Origin: Apostichopus japonicus
Taxonomy: Eukaryota; Echinodermata; Holothuroidea; Aspidochirotida; Stichopodidae
Assembly (NCBI RefSeq): GCF_037975245.1
Contig: NC_092563.1
Coordinates: 9,971,001 to 10,035,000, forward strand
Direction: 5' to 3'
Length of the DNA stretch: 64,000 nt
The notes beneath the pieces were generated by a model. The model did not search any database. It worked only from the letters and a program-made list of their open reading frames with translations, and was not told where the DNA came from. The translations under genes were made by a program, and so were the position numbers. Below, piece by piece: positions 37,823 to 48,362 of this stretch; positions within the stretch are counted from its first letter, which is position 1; each line of letters opens with the position of its first letter.

Positions 37823-38827
37823 GTATCAAGTTTCATTACTGTACTGTCTGCATTTTGTAGCGACACGAACAAAATGTCACTTGCAACGGAAAGTTAACTT
37901 TTTCAGATGGCGGTACACGGTTTGGGGCGAGTCTTCAATGCCTTTAAGCAGTATGCACTACTGTACATTGTCAATCTACAGACTTCAAAATTATTTGTGT
38001 ATATTGAAATATAAAATAATAATAAATATTAAATGTGCATAGAACAGACCCTTTGTGAGGGACATACTTAATGATAGAGGGATCTAGACCCCAAGGTTCC
38101 ATTTGTACAAAGTTTGTACAGGTTTTCCAAAATGAAAGACATATTTTGAAAGCAAAGTTATGTTTACACCATTCGATTTGACTTAAAACTTTGGTCTCCT
38201 TTGAATGAACTATACTATAGTGTACAGGGAAAAATTTATCCAGCAACATGCTATTCAGAATAGTCAAATTGCTATACAAGTGCAAAGTCATGTCGCAATT
38301 TTTTTTAACAAGGTACCATACAGTAGTACTTTGTAAGGGAACCCTTCAGGGCCTTCAAAAGGGATATACAAAATTCACACAATAAATTAGTCCCTGGCCT
38401 ATCAATTGAGAAAAGTACTTACATTCCTTAAGTGAATGACTACTGTAATTGTACTCCATGCTACTGTATAACTAGTCACACTTATGATAAAATGAGATAA
38501 AAAGTTTATGAGAATGTTGGCTAGCTGTGAAGCATTACTTCATACATGATATGCTGATAGGCTCTGCAGGTATTTGCTTTGATGTTATAATTAATGCTGA
38601 CATTATCGATAAAGTTGATATCAGTGACATACATTATTTCCACTTGTTCCGTGATCAATTGAGCGACACTCTGTAATTTGTACTGCATTGATTTACCTTG
38701 CATTTGCTTTCACAGGTCAATATTAACATTGTACTTCATTGTAATTTTATATGCTATAAATTCTCTTCATAATAACATACAGTACCTATGATCTTTTACA
38801 TTCACATGCATGTTGTTTTTAATGTAG

Positions 38828-38942
38828 ATGGCTTCCGGAGGCCAAGGACTAAAAGCCTTTGTCTCAGAGTCAGAGATAGAAGACAAGAAGAAGAAGAGAC
38901 AAGAGGAATGGGAGAGAGTTAGAAAGCCAGAGGATCCTCAAG
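38828..38942 (+). CDS. PSME3IP1: PSME3IP1 (FAM192A/NIP30), coding exon 1
   Basis: Encodes residues 1-38 and one base. The segment [28 protein letters not shown] closely follows the start of the NIP30 domain (vertebrate FVSEAELDE..RRQEEWEKVRKPEDP). The ATG sits immediately after an acceptor (TTTTTAATGTAG/ATG), so at least one upstream non-coding exon is expected. Donor is CAAG/GTATCT, phase 1, and it joins the exon at 39,786 as an Asp codon. The protein is a nuclear partner of the proteasome activator PA28-gamma (PSME3). The charged, helical N-terminal half is the conserved domain. Confidence 0.93.
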
Positions 38943-39785
38943 GTATCTTTACATATCTTCTTTTCTTACAGTATGTGAGATTTTCAGTGGTATTCAATCT
39001 TTCCAGTAACTCACATAACTACTTAGAATGTAAAATTCTACACCCCTGGAAAGTATCATAGATTGACAAAGGTTTGCTCATATACTCCACTTTATACTCT
39101 GCTTTTATACTCCACTTTAGTTTTCATAATTTAGAAGACAATTTTGACATGAAAAAAACCTTCCTCCCCCTCCACCCCTCACCCCCCCCCCAAAAAAAAC
39201 AACAACAACTCTGAGATGGGTGCAGTCTTGTGATTTGCTTCAGATGAATAGCAAGTTCTGTGGTCAGTCAGTGGTGGGCATGTCTTTGTCACTGTTGTGG
39301 TAGACATGCTCTTTCCCAGTAGTTGCAGTTTGTTTCTTTGAACCTGACTTTACATGTATGTTGCTGTTTGTTTCTACCTAAAGATAATTCTAAAGCCATA
39401 CAATGATCACCCATAATTGGATGCCCATCAATATTAAGACTATGATATAAACATGTACCTACTGTACCTGGTGGGTTGTTAACATTTTAATTAAATGAAA
39501 ATATTTAACTTAAAAAATCATAGGCTGTGATGAATCAGAACGATATCCGATGAAGGCTATATATTGTGTTATATAAACTTATGTTTGTATTGAACAGATC
39601 TATCATTTAAAGTTTATAATGTGTGTATGTGTGCTTTTTATAACAGTCATAGCCTTGCATTTCAATGAGTATGTTTTTTACTTCCATTTATATGTATATT
39701 CATTAACCTTCAGTTTGCAATGAAATGTAATTTAGCTAGCATGAAGTGTGTACTCACAACCGAGAATATTTATTTTGAATCACAG
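38943..39785 (+). other. PSME3IP1 intron 1
   Basis: GTATCT...TCACAG, phase 1. It holds a C-run followed by A-rich sequence at about 39,181-39,208. Nothing coding is seen. Confidence 0.85.
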
Positions 39786-39884
39786 ATTGCCCCGAAGAAG
39801 AATACGATCCCAGGACACTGTTTGAGAAACTGCAAGAACAGAAAGATACTAAGCAGGCTGAATTTGAGGAACAGTTTAAATTTA
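39786..39884 (+). CDS. PSME3IP1: PSME3IP1, coding exon 2
   Basis: Encodes residues 39-71, continuing the NIP30 domain with [20 protein letters not shown] and then a Glu/Lys-rich stretch ending EEQFKF. This is nearly the vertebrate sequence ([20 protein letters not shown]...EEQFKF). The acceptor is AATCACAG/AT. The donor is TTTA/GTAAGT, leaving phase 1, so the next codon is an AAG Lys split across the junction, exactly where vertebrates have FKFKNM. Exon identity and both boundaries are secure. Confidence 0.95.
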
Positions 39885-41279
39885 GTAAGTCATTGGTGGT
39901 TTCTTGCAAACTTTGCACTGAGCAGATTGGTACCTTTCAGTTTCTTTTTAATTCCCTATTCTTCCCTATTGTTATCTATTGTTCCCTTTTGTTCCCTATT
40001 GTTACCTATTGTTACCTATTGTTCCCTATTGTTCCCTATTGCCTAGCATTGCTTGTGACCAGAAAGACTGAGATACTCTTGTAGTTCGAATGATCATGCT
40101 GATTTTAATCTTGGTTTAAGTCACTTGAATTTTTAACAAAATATATTAATGATTCAAATTTAAACAAATAATTTTAGACTAAAATCAATTTGAAAGACCT
40201 CAAAAAGTCAGCGTACCCATTTATTTAATATAAAATGGTACAATAAAGTTCATTGGCATTAATAAACAGGGCTTTATGTATTAAACATAAAAACAACATT
40301 GTAACAATTTAAGACAGTAACAACAAAAATGAAAATGGGAGCGAGCACCACTTGTTGGGGTTTACCATGTAATATCTGATGTATACAAATTTGGTACTGA
40401 AAATGAAATGCATGCAATCACCTGCTTTGCTATCAGTTTATATATTCTTTTGAATGTCCAGTGCTCTGTAATCTTTAAGTGGAAGCAAGGGGTCATGGAA
40501 TACTACTGTAAGTAGCTAACAATATCCTTCTTTCATGCAACAAAATGCGTGTTTATAGTTTGTAGATCAAATCTAACATTTGTTGACAGGTAAAATGTAG
40601 TTCTGTTCATTAAATGTCAACTGTGTGTTCTGTGCTTACCACAAAAAACTACTTACCAATGTATTCATGACAAACGTAGAATGGGATTCACAAAATTACA
40701 AAGTCAATTTAAATACATGACCTGGTTTGAATCAAGAAAATTCTGTGTAGTTTGATGTATTATAATTTTTAGTATAAAAACCCAGTTTCTGTTCATTAAA
40801 TGACTATGGTGTATCCTGCATGTACCACAAAAACATTCACCAAATATTGAAGTTAAAAAATGGTATTAATTTGACTGAATATATTCTTTTTCATTTAACA
40901 GTCTGCATGGTGCTGCATAAAAGGATGCTACATAGAAGCAAGTAGGCATTATCCATAGTATACATAGTATGCGTAGTATACATATGTATTTGAACAGAGT
41001 ATTGCCAGCAAAACACTCCAATAAACCTGTCACATGTCTTAAATATTTCTGGGGCAACTTAACCTCCACATAACCAATCACTATTTATGCACAAAGAAGT
41101 CTTTTAATAAGTACTGTAAGTGCAATTGTTTTCATCTCTTCGTTAGTTGACACTGCCCTAACATTAATGAATGGTAGACCTGAATATTGTGATTGGGCAG
41201 TTAGTTCATATAATGAGATCGCTATTTCGTACAAACAGTCATTCCTTACAGAGTAATTGGAAGCTTTTCATGTTTATAG
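39885..41279 (+). other. PSME3IP1 intron 2, with a 10-bp minisatellite
   Basis: GTAAGT...TTTATAG, phase 1. About 90 bp at 39,950-40,042 is an imperfect array of the decamer TTCCCTATTG and close variants (TTACCTATTG, TTATCTATTG). The rest is AT-rich and non-coding. Confidence 0.85.
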
Positions 41280-41450
41280 AGAACATGGTGAGAGGCTTGG
41301 ATGATGAAGAGACAGAGTTCTTGGAAGAGGTTTCGCAGAAACAACAGGAACTGGAGAAGAGCAAGATGAAAGAAGAAAAGGAATTGTTGGACCAATTTAA
41401 AATATCCTTTGCATTGTGGATATTAAGGAAAGAGATGTGGATGAGATCAG
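41280..41450 (+). CDS. PSME3IP1: PSME3IP1, coding exon 3
   Basis: Encodes residues 72-128. NMVRGLDDEETEFLEEV is nearly identical to the vertebrate core of the NIP30 domain. A long Glu/Lys-rich, coiled-coil-like helix follows (QKQQELEKSKMKEEKELLDQFK). The final residues (ISFALWILRKEMWMRS) do not resemble vertebrate proteins. The proposed donor TCAG/GTTTAT is weak but is the only nearby GT that leaves phase 1, as needed to join the next exon. The true 3' boundary could differ, or a small exon could be missing. The core is very secure, the last 15 residues less so. Confidence 0.85.
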
Positions 41451-42063
41451 GTTTATCTGCTTAAGTTGGTTTTAGAATCAGGTGACATTGAAATCTGTAG
41501 AAGTTGCCTTAACTTGATTTCAGTGACCAGATAGTTTGTGATGAATGCTCATTGGTACATTCTGTAATCAATATCAGGTTTGAGTTTCTGTTATTTGCAT
41601 ATCTAGCACTGAAAAACTGCTACCACTGGTTTTAACAGCACATTCAACAATATACGGTACAGTGACAAAATGTAAAACCCTGTAATAGCTTGGTTGAGAA
41701 ACAAACTGTTTTTATACCTGCATAAGAAACAATATTTGAAAAAAAAAGCACACTTTTACAGTTTAAGTGTATTAAGTCCATCATTAAGGGATGTTGCCTT
41801 GGTTTTCTTTTTTTCTTTTCTTTTTTGTCTCTGATGATTGAACCAAAACATTGGCAATATCCTTCACCTTGAAAAATATAAATTATTTTATAGGGTATTG
41901 GTTGTTGTCACTTTTCAACAACAATGTTTGTTCTGAGAGTAAATTACACATGTCTAGGTTACATTTGAAAGGAACAGTTGATACTAAAAATATTAAAATC
42001 AAGATGCTCTTCAATGTCTTTGCCTTAACTGTGCTATTTACAATCGGGTGGTATCTGTGGCAG

Positions 42064-42169
42064 ATGACACAGATAAGAAAAAGCCAGATCAGTCCAAGCC
42101 TTCCAATTCTTCAGCCACAGCTGGTAACAGACAGGCATCTCTTCTAGCAGGAGCTGTGAAGAGGAAAAG
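42064..42169 (+). CDS. PSME3IP1: PSME3IP1, coding exon 4
   Basis: Encodes residues 129-163: an acidic/Lys-rich start (DDTDKKKPDQSK), a Ser/Thr-rich linker, then QASLLAGAVKRKR. This aligns with vertebrate QAKLLAGAVKHK, a short conserved motif, and ends in a basic cluster that could act as part of a nuclear localisation signal (inference). Acceptor CTGTGGCAG/AT; donor AAAAG/GTATCG, phase 2. The LLAGAVK match fixes the frame. Confidence 0.88.
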
Positions 42170-42989
42170 GTATCGAATATTCTCGTTCTATTTCTGGTAA
42201 TATTTGGGAGGAAATGTCAAGGAAATTTATTCTTGCTTCTTTTCAACTGATATTAACTTTATACACATGTATATTCATGAGTCTGGGCAAATCGTACAAC
42301 AGGGAAACAGGTATTGCTTTCATTACATCAATTGAAAGAAGAGTAGATATTACTACAGTTGCTTATCAAAATGCAAAGAAATGTTATCAATAATCATGTG
42401 TTTGGTGTGTGTATGCTGGATACTCCTTAAAGGATCAGAAAAGAATGATAAGGTATTTGTTGTCAGTAAGAGACAAACTTTTCACACAACTGATAACCAA
42501 ATAAATGGACTTGCTTTTCAGTTTTACTTGATATCATGTCACCCTCTCATGAATACAAGAAGTTGAATACTGTTATCTCATTTCCCTACATGTAATGTAT
42601 AGGGAGATGAGATACTGTACTTCACCCCACACCAGAAATGTGAGGAAGTGTGTGGGTGAGTGTGTGTGTTAATGAGCAAAAAAAGTGTCACAACTTCTCC
42701 TAGGACCCTAAGTCCGATAAAGTTCAAGCTTGGTGGGTAGGTGCCTGATCATGTAAATTCGTGTCTGTGTGATTGATAACTTCATAGCAGAAAGGTCAGA
42801 GGTCAATAAACCTAAAATAATATTTGTAGCCTTTTTCTGCTTGTCAAATGTAGGAAAACGTCATTAAACCACGCAATATGTGGAGAGTGATGAGACGAAT
42901 AATAAAATAAGACAGATTTAGGTGTTTAGGGTCGGGGTCAAAGGTCAACTGAGCTCACAAGTCAAATTGGCCTAAATTGTGCAACAAAT

Positions 42990-43465
42990 ACAGTACCTTA
43001 ACTCCCTTAGGCCACAGAATTATATGATTTGTGGGTAGTATTATCTTCCATTACCATCATTGCTTATTTATACCTGAACTCCCTATGTTAGGCAACAGAA
43101 TTATATCATTTTGTGGGTAGTATTGTTTTTCATTAACAACATTGCTTGTTTAAACTTTAACTCCCTTAGTTAGACAACAGAATTATATTATTTGTGGGTA
43201 GTATTGTCTGCTATTACCATCATTGCTTGTTTATACCTTAACTCCCTTAGTTAGGCAACATAATTATATTATTTGTGGGTAATATTGTCTTTCATTACCA
43301 TCATTGCTTGTTTATACCCTAACTCCCTTAGTTAAACAACGTACCCTTATATTATTTGTGGGTAGTATTGTCTGTCATTACCAACATTGCTTGTTTATAC
43401 CTTAACTCCCTTAGTTAGGCAACATAATTATGTTATTTGTGGGTAGTATCGTCTTCCTTTACCAT
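42990..43465 (+). repeat. Tandem array, about 78-bp unit, 6 copies
   Basis: Each unit contains TTAACTCCCTTAGTTAGGCA, GAATTATAT, TTTGTGGGTAGTATTGTC and TTACCATCATTGCTTGTTTA. Six consecutive units are seen with moderate divergence. Located in PSME3IP1 intron 4; no coding potential. Confidence 0.88.
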
Positions 43466-43552
43466 CAATTTTGTAGAAATTATATATAAATAAAAAATTG
43501 ATAAAATGAGCAAAGAGCAAAGAAATGTTTTTTTTAGAACAATATTTGAACT

Positions 43553-43630
43553 ATTGACCTCTGGGTAACAAATGGTTTGTAAACCTGCTGTCACTGGTTC
43601 GAATCCCAATCCAGTGAAAAGATCATTGCT
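43553..43630 (+). repeat. tRNA-derived SINE remnant
   Basis: GGTTCGAATCCCAATCCAG followed by AAAAGATCATTGC parallels the B box and the CCAGATCATTGC that follows it in the SINE at 31,288. The A-box half is degraded. Not a tRNA gene, because acceptor and anticodon stems do not pair. Confidence 0.45.
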
Positions 43631-43826
43631 CTTTTCCATTACAAAAATTTAAACTAAAGCTCAAACAATGGGCTTTACAGTTCTATGCAAATGTATAGCA
43701 GAATGTTGAAGTATTAGTGATACCTCTGGTTATAACAGTGTCATTCTACATTAAAGAATTGCCTACAGTGCGAGTCCATTCTTCCACAAGCACTTTTCTT
43801 AGACTGTTTATTTTATTATATCACAG

Positions 43827-44118
43827 ACAAACTTCTGATGAAACAGAACCGATTGCTAAAAAGACTGATGGCCTTGTAAGTGCTGGTGATGCTGACAGAA
43901 ATAAACCAGATAATTCCATTCCAGAAAGGTTAAACCAGTCACAAGAAACACATCTTCCAATCAAGGGGACTCTGCAGAATGGAGTGGAATGCATTGGCAT
44001 TCTGCCAGGAATCGGATTTTACGCTCACAGTAGCGATGAATCATCAAATTCGGATAGCAGCGATGAAGACCTGACAGAGATAATTGGAACTGTCCACAGG
44101 GGAAAGAAAGGACATTAA
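43827..44118 (+). CDS. PSME3IP1: PSME3IP1, terminal coding exon 5
   Basis: Encodes residues 164-260 and ends at TAA, so the protein is 260 aa, close to the usual length (about 254 in human). The conserved C-terminal block is CIGILPGIGFYAHSSDESS (from residue 219), followed by a Ser/Asp/Glu run to about 245; vertebrates have [20 protein letters not shown]. In the family this acidic serine cluster is a CK2 target, and its phosphorylation promotes binding to PA28-gamma. Here the SSDE, SDSSDED sites keep that character. Ends GKKGH, without the vertebrate extension. Acceptor TATCACAG/AC completes an Arg codon in phase 2. Confidence 0.94.
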
Positions 44119-44814
44119 AACGGAGAGGAAAGTCTTCCTTATAAGACAAAAGGATAAAGTGAGCAGGTCGCTGATGTTGTGGCGTGGCGGTGGTCTCTAG
44201 GAGAGGAGGGTGATCATGGTTGTGACTTGCCAGACTTTCATCCCATGTGTACCCGTGCAGTAGTGAAACTTTTAAACCCTTTTAGCTTGAAATCCCGTTA
44301 GATGGTTAGAAATAGTGTGGTGTTTTATAATATGAAAGTAGCCGGTTGAAAACTGTCAGATACAGTCAAACTTCACTGCAGTGTTTATTGAAGATAAGCA
44401 AAATTTTTCTGTTGGCTGCCTATCATCACCATTGATGTTTGACTTATCTCACTTTGATTTATTTCTAAGTTTTGGATGAGTAAGCAACTGCATCTTCTCT
44501 ACAACTATGCGTAAGTAAGAGGCCATCATGTTTTGATCCTTACTGGCGTTGAAGTTGTCTCTGTCACAATCTAATTTAATTGTTGCTATCTTACAGTCGC
44601 TGATGACATGTTTCTTGATGGTACTTGCTAATTTAAAAGAAATACAAACATCAAATGCATTTTTGGGTATGTTAGTAACCATTTTGCATGATACACTAAT
44701 TCTCAGAAATTGACTAAGTTTGGAAACTTTCTCACATGAATGCTGATGGCAGTCTGTGATTTATTTTTTATCTACCATCGCATTGCTAAATGCTAGAGAT
44801 AATAAAGTGTAGCT

Positions 44815-44940
44815 AAGCCACAAATGGGTACCACAAATGGGTACCATGAATGAGTACCAAAAAATAGGTACCACAAATGGGTACCACGAATGGGTACCAA
44901 AAAATAGGTACCACAAATGGGTACCACGAATGGGTACCAC
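44815..44940 (+). repeat. GGGTACCACAAAT-type minisatellite
   Basis: About nine units of 13-16 bp with the core GGTACCACAAAT or GGTACCACGAAT, alternating with AGTACCAAAAAAT. It begins 9 bp after a candidate polyadenylation signal. On the minus strand it reads as a repeated GTHLWYPF/VVPICGT peptide, which is an artefact. Confidence 0.88.
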
Positions 44941-45621
44941 AAATTGTTATTATTTTCAAAGAACATGACCATCACCTTTTTTTTTATGATCTTGCTAATA
45001 TTGTACATTCGTCTCCCTGACAAGTACCAAAGTTTAATGTATGGTGTTGTTAGGTGTTGTTTATTGCAGGTTTTCATGGTAATAAGAATGTCTGGACTTA
45101 GTTGACTCTCGTGTATTCTGCTTGTACAACACTGTGAAGACACCCCCTGTATAACCCGTTAAGAAGTTTGAAAGTACTACTGGTGCTAAAAACTTTGCTG
45201 CTGATATCATAGGAAACAATTAGGTTGTTTTTAGGTTTTTTTTGCTGATTTAATATAAAAGTTTTATCAATACCAATTTGGCTGAGATGAGGGGTGAAGA
45301 GTTATTTGTCATTGTTAAGCTGTCCAGCCCATCCCATCCCAAAGGAAATGAAATAGACCTTCAACAGCAGTCTCTGTTGGTTATGTATCAGTTTTCTATG
45401 ATATCTGGCACTGAAAGCTCGTAAACATTCAGCTGATTGGTTCCACTAGTCAAGTTTCATTTTCGAATATGGAAATTATACGTCAAACAGTTTGTGAAGT
45501 CTGCAATTTTTTTGTACGTGATTGCTACTAATGTGTGAAAAATAGTTTCAGTGCCACAGAATGCTTACAGTCGAGTAGAAAAATCATTCGAGAGAAAAAA
45601 AAGTGTTAACGAACTGCATAT

Positions 45622-45700
45622 CTATGCAACAAACCTGTGTAGGTGAAGATGTCAAAGTTAGAGGGTTTGAGGTTTTGATCCTAGCAGGATCTTTTTCAAA
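45622..45700 (+). repeat. Dispersed repeat, copy 2
   Basis: Partner of the copy at 26,564: AGGTGAAGATGTCAAAGTTAG, AGGGTTTGAG and TTTTGATCCTAGCAGGATC in the same order. Family unknown. Confidence 0.6.
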
Positions 45701-46699
45701 GGCTTACTTATAAGAATAAACATCGTCTGAATCACTCATTAACCTTCAGTTTAGTGTAAACGTTAGATCGACTAACTTAGTTTGATCGACTGTGATATAT
45801 TATATGAAATACCTCGCAGGTTTTGCTTTTAAGGTATGCCGTGGTTTTATTCAAACTATGCACGTTATCGATGGTGATGTCGATGCAGCTCTCAGCTGAT
45901 TTTGTTAATATTGGGTACTGTTATCTCAATTTATTATTTATTTGTACCATAATCACGATATAAATCTATGTGATGTTAATGTGGATAACACAAGATAGTG
46001 CATTGAACAACGGATCATGACATCCAATATTGTTTATCTCGTGAATATTTTAAATAAAGTTTTAGGGGAATTAGCAAGTTTGTTTATCTTATGTGGAGAA
46101 CACAAATGAATTATTTTAATAATTTTAGTCTGTAGCATCAGTTCGTTATTCTTACCACATATTTACCACAAACTTACCACATACTACATACAAACGTCTA
46201 CATTTTTCTTTAATATTCTGGTTGTTTTTTTGCTTGTTTTTTTTTCTATACGAAGCTCTGTTGTTTCTTAGAAACTTGTCCAAAGTAAATATTTCCATTC
46301 ACAGTCATTATGATGTAGGCCTACATTTGATCCATTTTCCTTTTCTCTGCCATTTTGGTTTCCTTTACATAATATTAGCCTGCATTTTCAATCCTTTCTA
46401 ATGATGGGTTTATTTGTGTCTTTTGTAATCAGCAAGATGAAATCGAATGGACAATTATTCATATTATGCTATAAAGTTGACATGAAGTTGGTAGTCGGTC
46501 GGATTTCGACGTTGGCTTACTTGACTCTTTCAAGCTACAATAAGTGTTGCTATCCTCCGGGGTAGTCATTTATGTTATGACAACATCTTTCTGGTTCTGT
46601 GTGATTGTTTTAGATCGCACGGATACAGCAAATCACAAATGCAACCCGTGATGATTAAAGGATGGTAGTATATTATGACGTGTTTCCTATTGTATGCTG

Positions 46700-47308
46700 C
46701 TGCTGTGTATTGAGATGAGGGAACTCTCTGTCTCTCATCTTTGCCCTCTGCCTCTTGTCATCTCTCTCGTCCTGTTTTTGTCCTCTTCACCTCCTGCGAT
46801 GCATCATCTACCTAAGATGAAACCATAGCAATCTTCCTCGTAATGGTAATTAAATCTCACTCCTCCATAGGAATGACTGGGAAACAGCCGCTAACCTTAA
46901 CCCGTCTTCTGATTGGTTAATCATTCGCGGTTTTTAAAGTTCCTCCTACGCAGGAACCTGCTGCCTGCTCTACCACCAGTTACATGACGAATCCACCATA
47001 ATGATTACTGTTAATTTCACTGTCTGCTGCTTGTGACGATGACGGTTTGACTATACTAAACAACCTTAGCACAGTTTCTGGTGAGTTACTGTCAGTAGTA
47101 GCATAGTGGAGACACTGCTTTCGTCAGCAACGGGTTGCACAAAGAAAATAATTCATTTCTCGATCGCCTTCTAGAACTGTTAATCTTAGTTGAAGTTAAC
47201 ATTTCAAGTTTCCTGTGACTTGTAAGTTTGGATTACCGTACCCAGATCGACTTTCTTAATCTTTTGTTTTAAAACTTTGGCAAACGACGGATTGAATAAC
47301 AACTCAAC
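46700..47308 (+). promoter_or_regulatory. Probable scratch promoter and 5' UTR
   Basis: Upstream of the scratch start codon the base composition rises and CpG reappears. GATTGGTTAAT at 46,911-46,921 holds an inverted CCAAT box, and TTTTTAAA at 46,931-46,938 is a weak TATA-like box. These are followed by a short inverted pair GTTCCT/AGGAAC (about 46,939-46,957) and an ACCTG half E-box. In-frame TAA at 47,297-47,299 bounds the coding frame. Spacing suggests a start site near 46,960, by inference only. Confidence 0.35.
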
Positions 47309-47411
47309 ATGCCACGCTCGTTTCTCATTCGGAAAATACCAACTGCAGATGGCAATGGTGAAAATGGAACTTCAAAATGGGACTGTTTTGCCGCGTGCTC
47401 ACAAAGAACAG
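47309..47411 (+). CDS. scrt: scratch, coding exon 1 (SNAG exon)
   Basis: Encodes 34 residues and one base, starting MPRSFLIRK, a SNAG repression motif, as in vertebrate Scratch and Snail proteins. After it the sequence (residues 10-34) is not conserved with any family I recognise; the vertebrate Scratch YSYDAFF-type block is not evident. Donor ACAG/GTACGA, phase 1, joins exon 2 at 57,518 as an Asp codon. A at -3 and an in-frame stop 12 bases upstream support this start. The intron position just after the SNAG exon and its phase match the snail gene in this window. Confidence 0.93.
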
Positions 47412-48362
47412 GTACGATAATTCACTGGTATTATTACATTTACTGTTTAATGTGTCATATGAAACATGCCGCTCAATAACATAGGCATTCAACGCCCAAA
47501 GTTTACGTTGGATAAATCACAGACGGGTAAGATCTTCAAACATTTATTATTATGTCCATATTTGTGGTTGTAGCGTATTTTGCACCCCTCACTTGAAGAA
47601 CTTATCATCGACGTTTCTCACGTTTTGTGGTTAAATTACGCTTCTATCTGTTCCTTGAAATAAGCATCTGAGTGTAACGTTGCTATTATATGGATACCTT
47701 ACACTGGCTCTTTGGATGTTCATAGGTGTTTCTTATATGCAGATATTACGAAAGTAAGACATCCGAAGATCACATTTTATATCATATATGATACATCAAT
47801 TATAATCGTCCTATAAGTAAGGAAGGGTAGAGTAGGCAACTAAATATAACGAAAGTTACACGTCACAAAATCTTGGGAAATGTCGGTGTTACATCCATTT
47901 ATTATTTGGAAGTTTCGAAACTTATCGAATTATCGGGTATATGAAAGATATGAGATTGGATTGCCTGAGTGGCACTATTTTTGCTGATGAAAATGATCCA
48001 GTAGTAATGAATGTACATCTCTAGGTTAAAAAAAAATCAGAGGAGGCAGAATCGTACTCCTGCCCCCCCCCCCCCGCTCCCCTCTTTTCATAGTGAAGTC
48101 CGCTGCTCTACTGCCTTCTTGCATGTTCCTACGCATGTGTATCATATCAAAGTTAAGAGCAAGATTGAGTTCGCGTCCAATATACTTAAGTTTTAGTTGT
48201 CTTGTTTGACATTCAGAAGTATTCCTCAAGTCCTTGGGTTAACCTTCACAGAACGGTCATAGTAAGAACAACATATGTAAAGTAAATTATACTGTAGATC
48301 AATAATATCTGACTCCTGGCGCTCTCATTAACTATATAGTCTTTTATGACAATGTATCTCTA

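Larger units (their letters stand above)
36780..37841 (+). repeat. Dispersed repeat family A, copy 1 (interrupted)
   Basis: 36,780-36,843 plus 37,642-37,841 (264 bp together) align with the inverse complement of 58,384-58,645. They share AAAGGGTGTGAAG, CTAGTTTCGAATG, GTAATTAGACACTAGTGT, ACATCTCAGGTCC and GATAACAAGGTATCA. The copy is split by a separate TIR element. No coding frame or Pol III boxes are evident; the family is unknown to me. Confidence 0.85.
25338..38827. other. snail-PSME3IP1 intergenic region, repeat-rich
   Basis: The first kilobase is presumably snail 3' UTR. Beyond this I see no exon with family resemblance. The stretch is occupied by SINE copies (26,383; 30,655; 31,288) and TIR elements (29,408; 31,999; 34,160; 34,527; 35,472; 36,844). 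It also holds truncated TIR ends (27,785), C/G homopolymers (29,121-29,136; 29,590-29,606; 33,968-33,983) and the remnant repeat at 26,564. The last 1-3 kb should contain the promoter and a non-coding first exon of PSME3IP1, because its start codon directly follows a splice acceptor. Confidence 0.6.
42170..43826 (+). other. PSME3IP1 intron 4, with tandem repeats
   Basis: GTATCG...ATCACAG, phase 2. It holds the 78-bp tandem array (about 42,990-43,465), a TG-rich stretch near 42,650 and a SINE remnant at about 43,553-43,630. Confidence 0.85.
44801..46058 (+). terminator. Candidate PSME3IP1 polyadenylation signals
   Basis: AATAAA at 44,801-44,806 (0.7 kb after the stop, followed by GTGT) and again at 46,053-46,058 inside TTTTAAATAAAGTTTT. 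Both are plausible ends of the 3' UTR. Confidence 0.4.
44119..46650. other. PSME3IP1 3' UTR and intergenic spacer
   Basis: No coding frame is convincing. Contents: the KpnI-type minisatellite (44,815-44,940), the second copy of a dispersed repeat (about 45,622-45,700) and TTACCACA repeats near 46,155. Confidence 0.55.

Noticed and set aside
43553-43630. tRNA gene
   Set aside because: Only the GGTTCGAATCC loop is tRNA-like; the stems do not pair and the downstream part matches a SINE.
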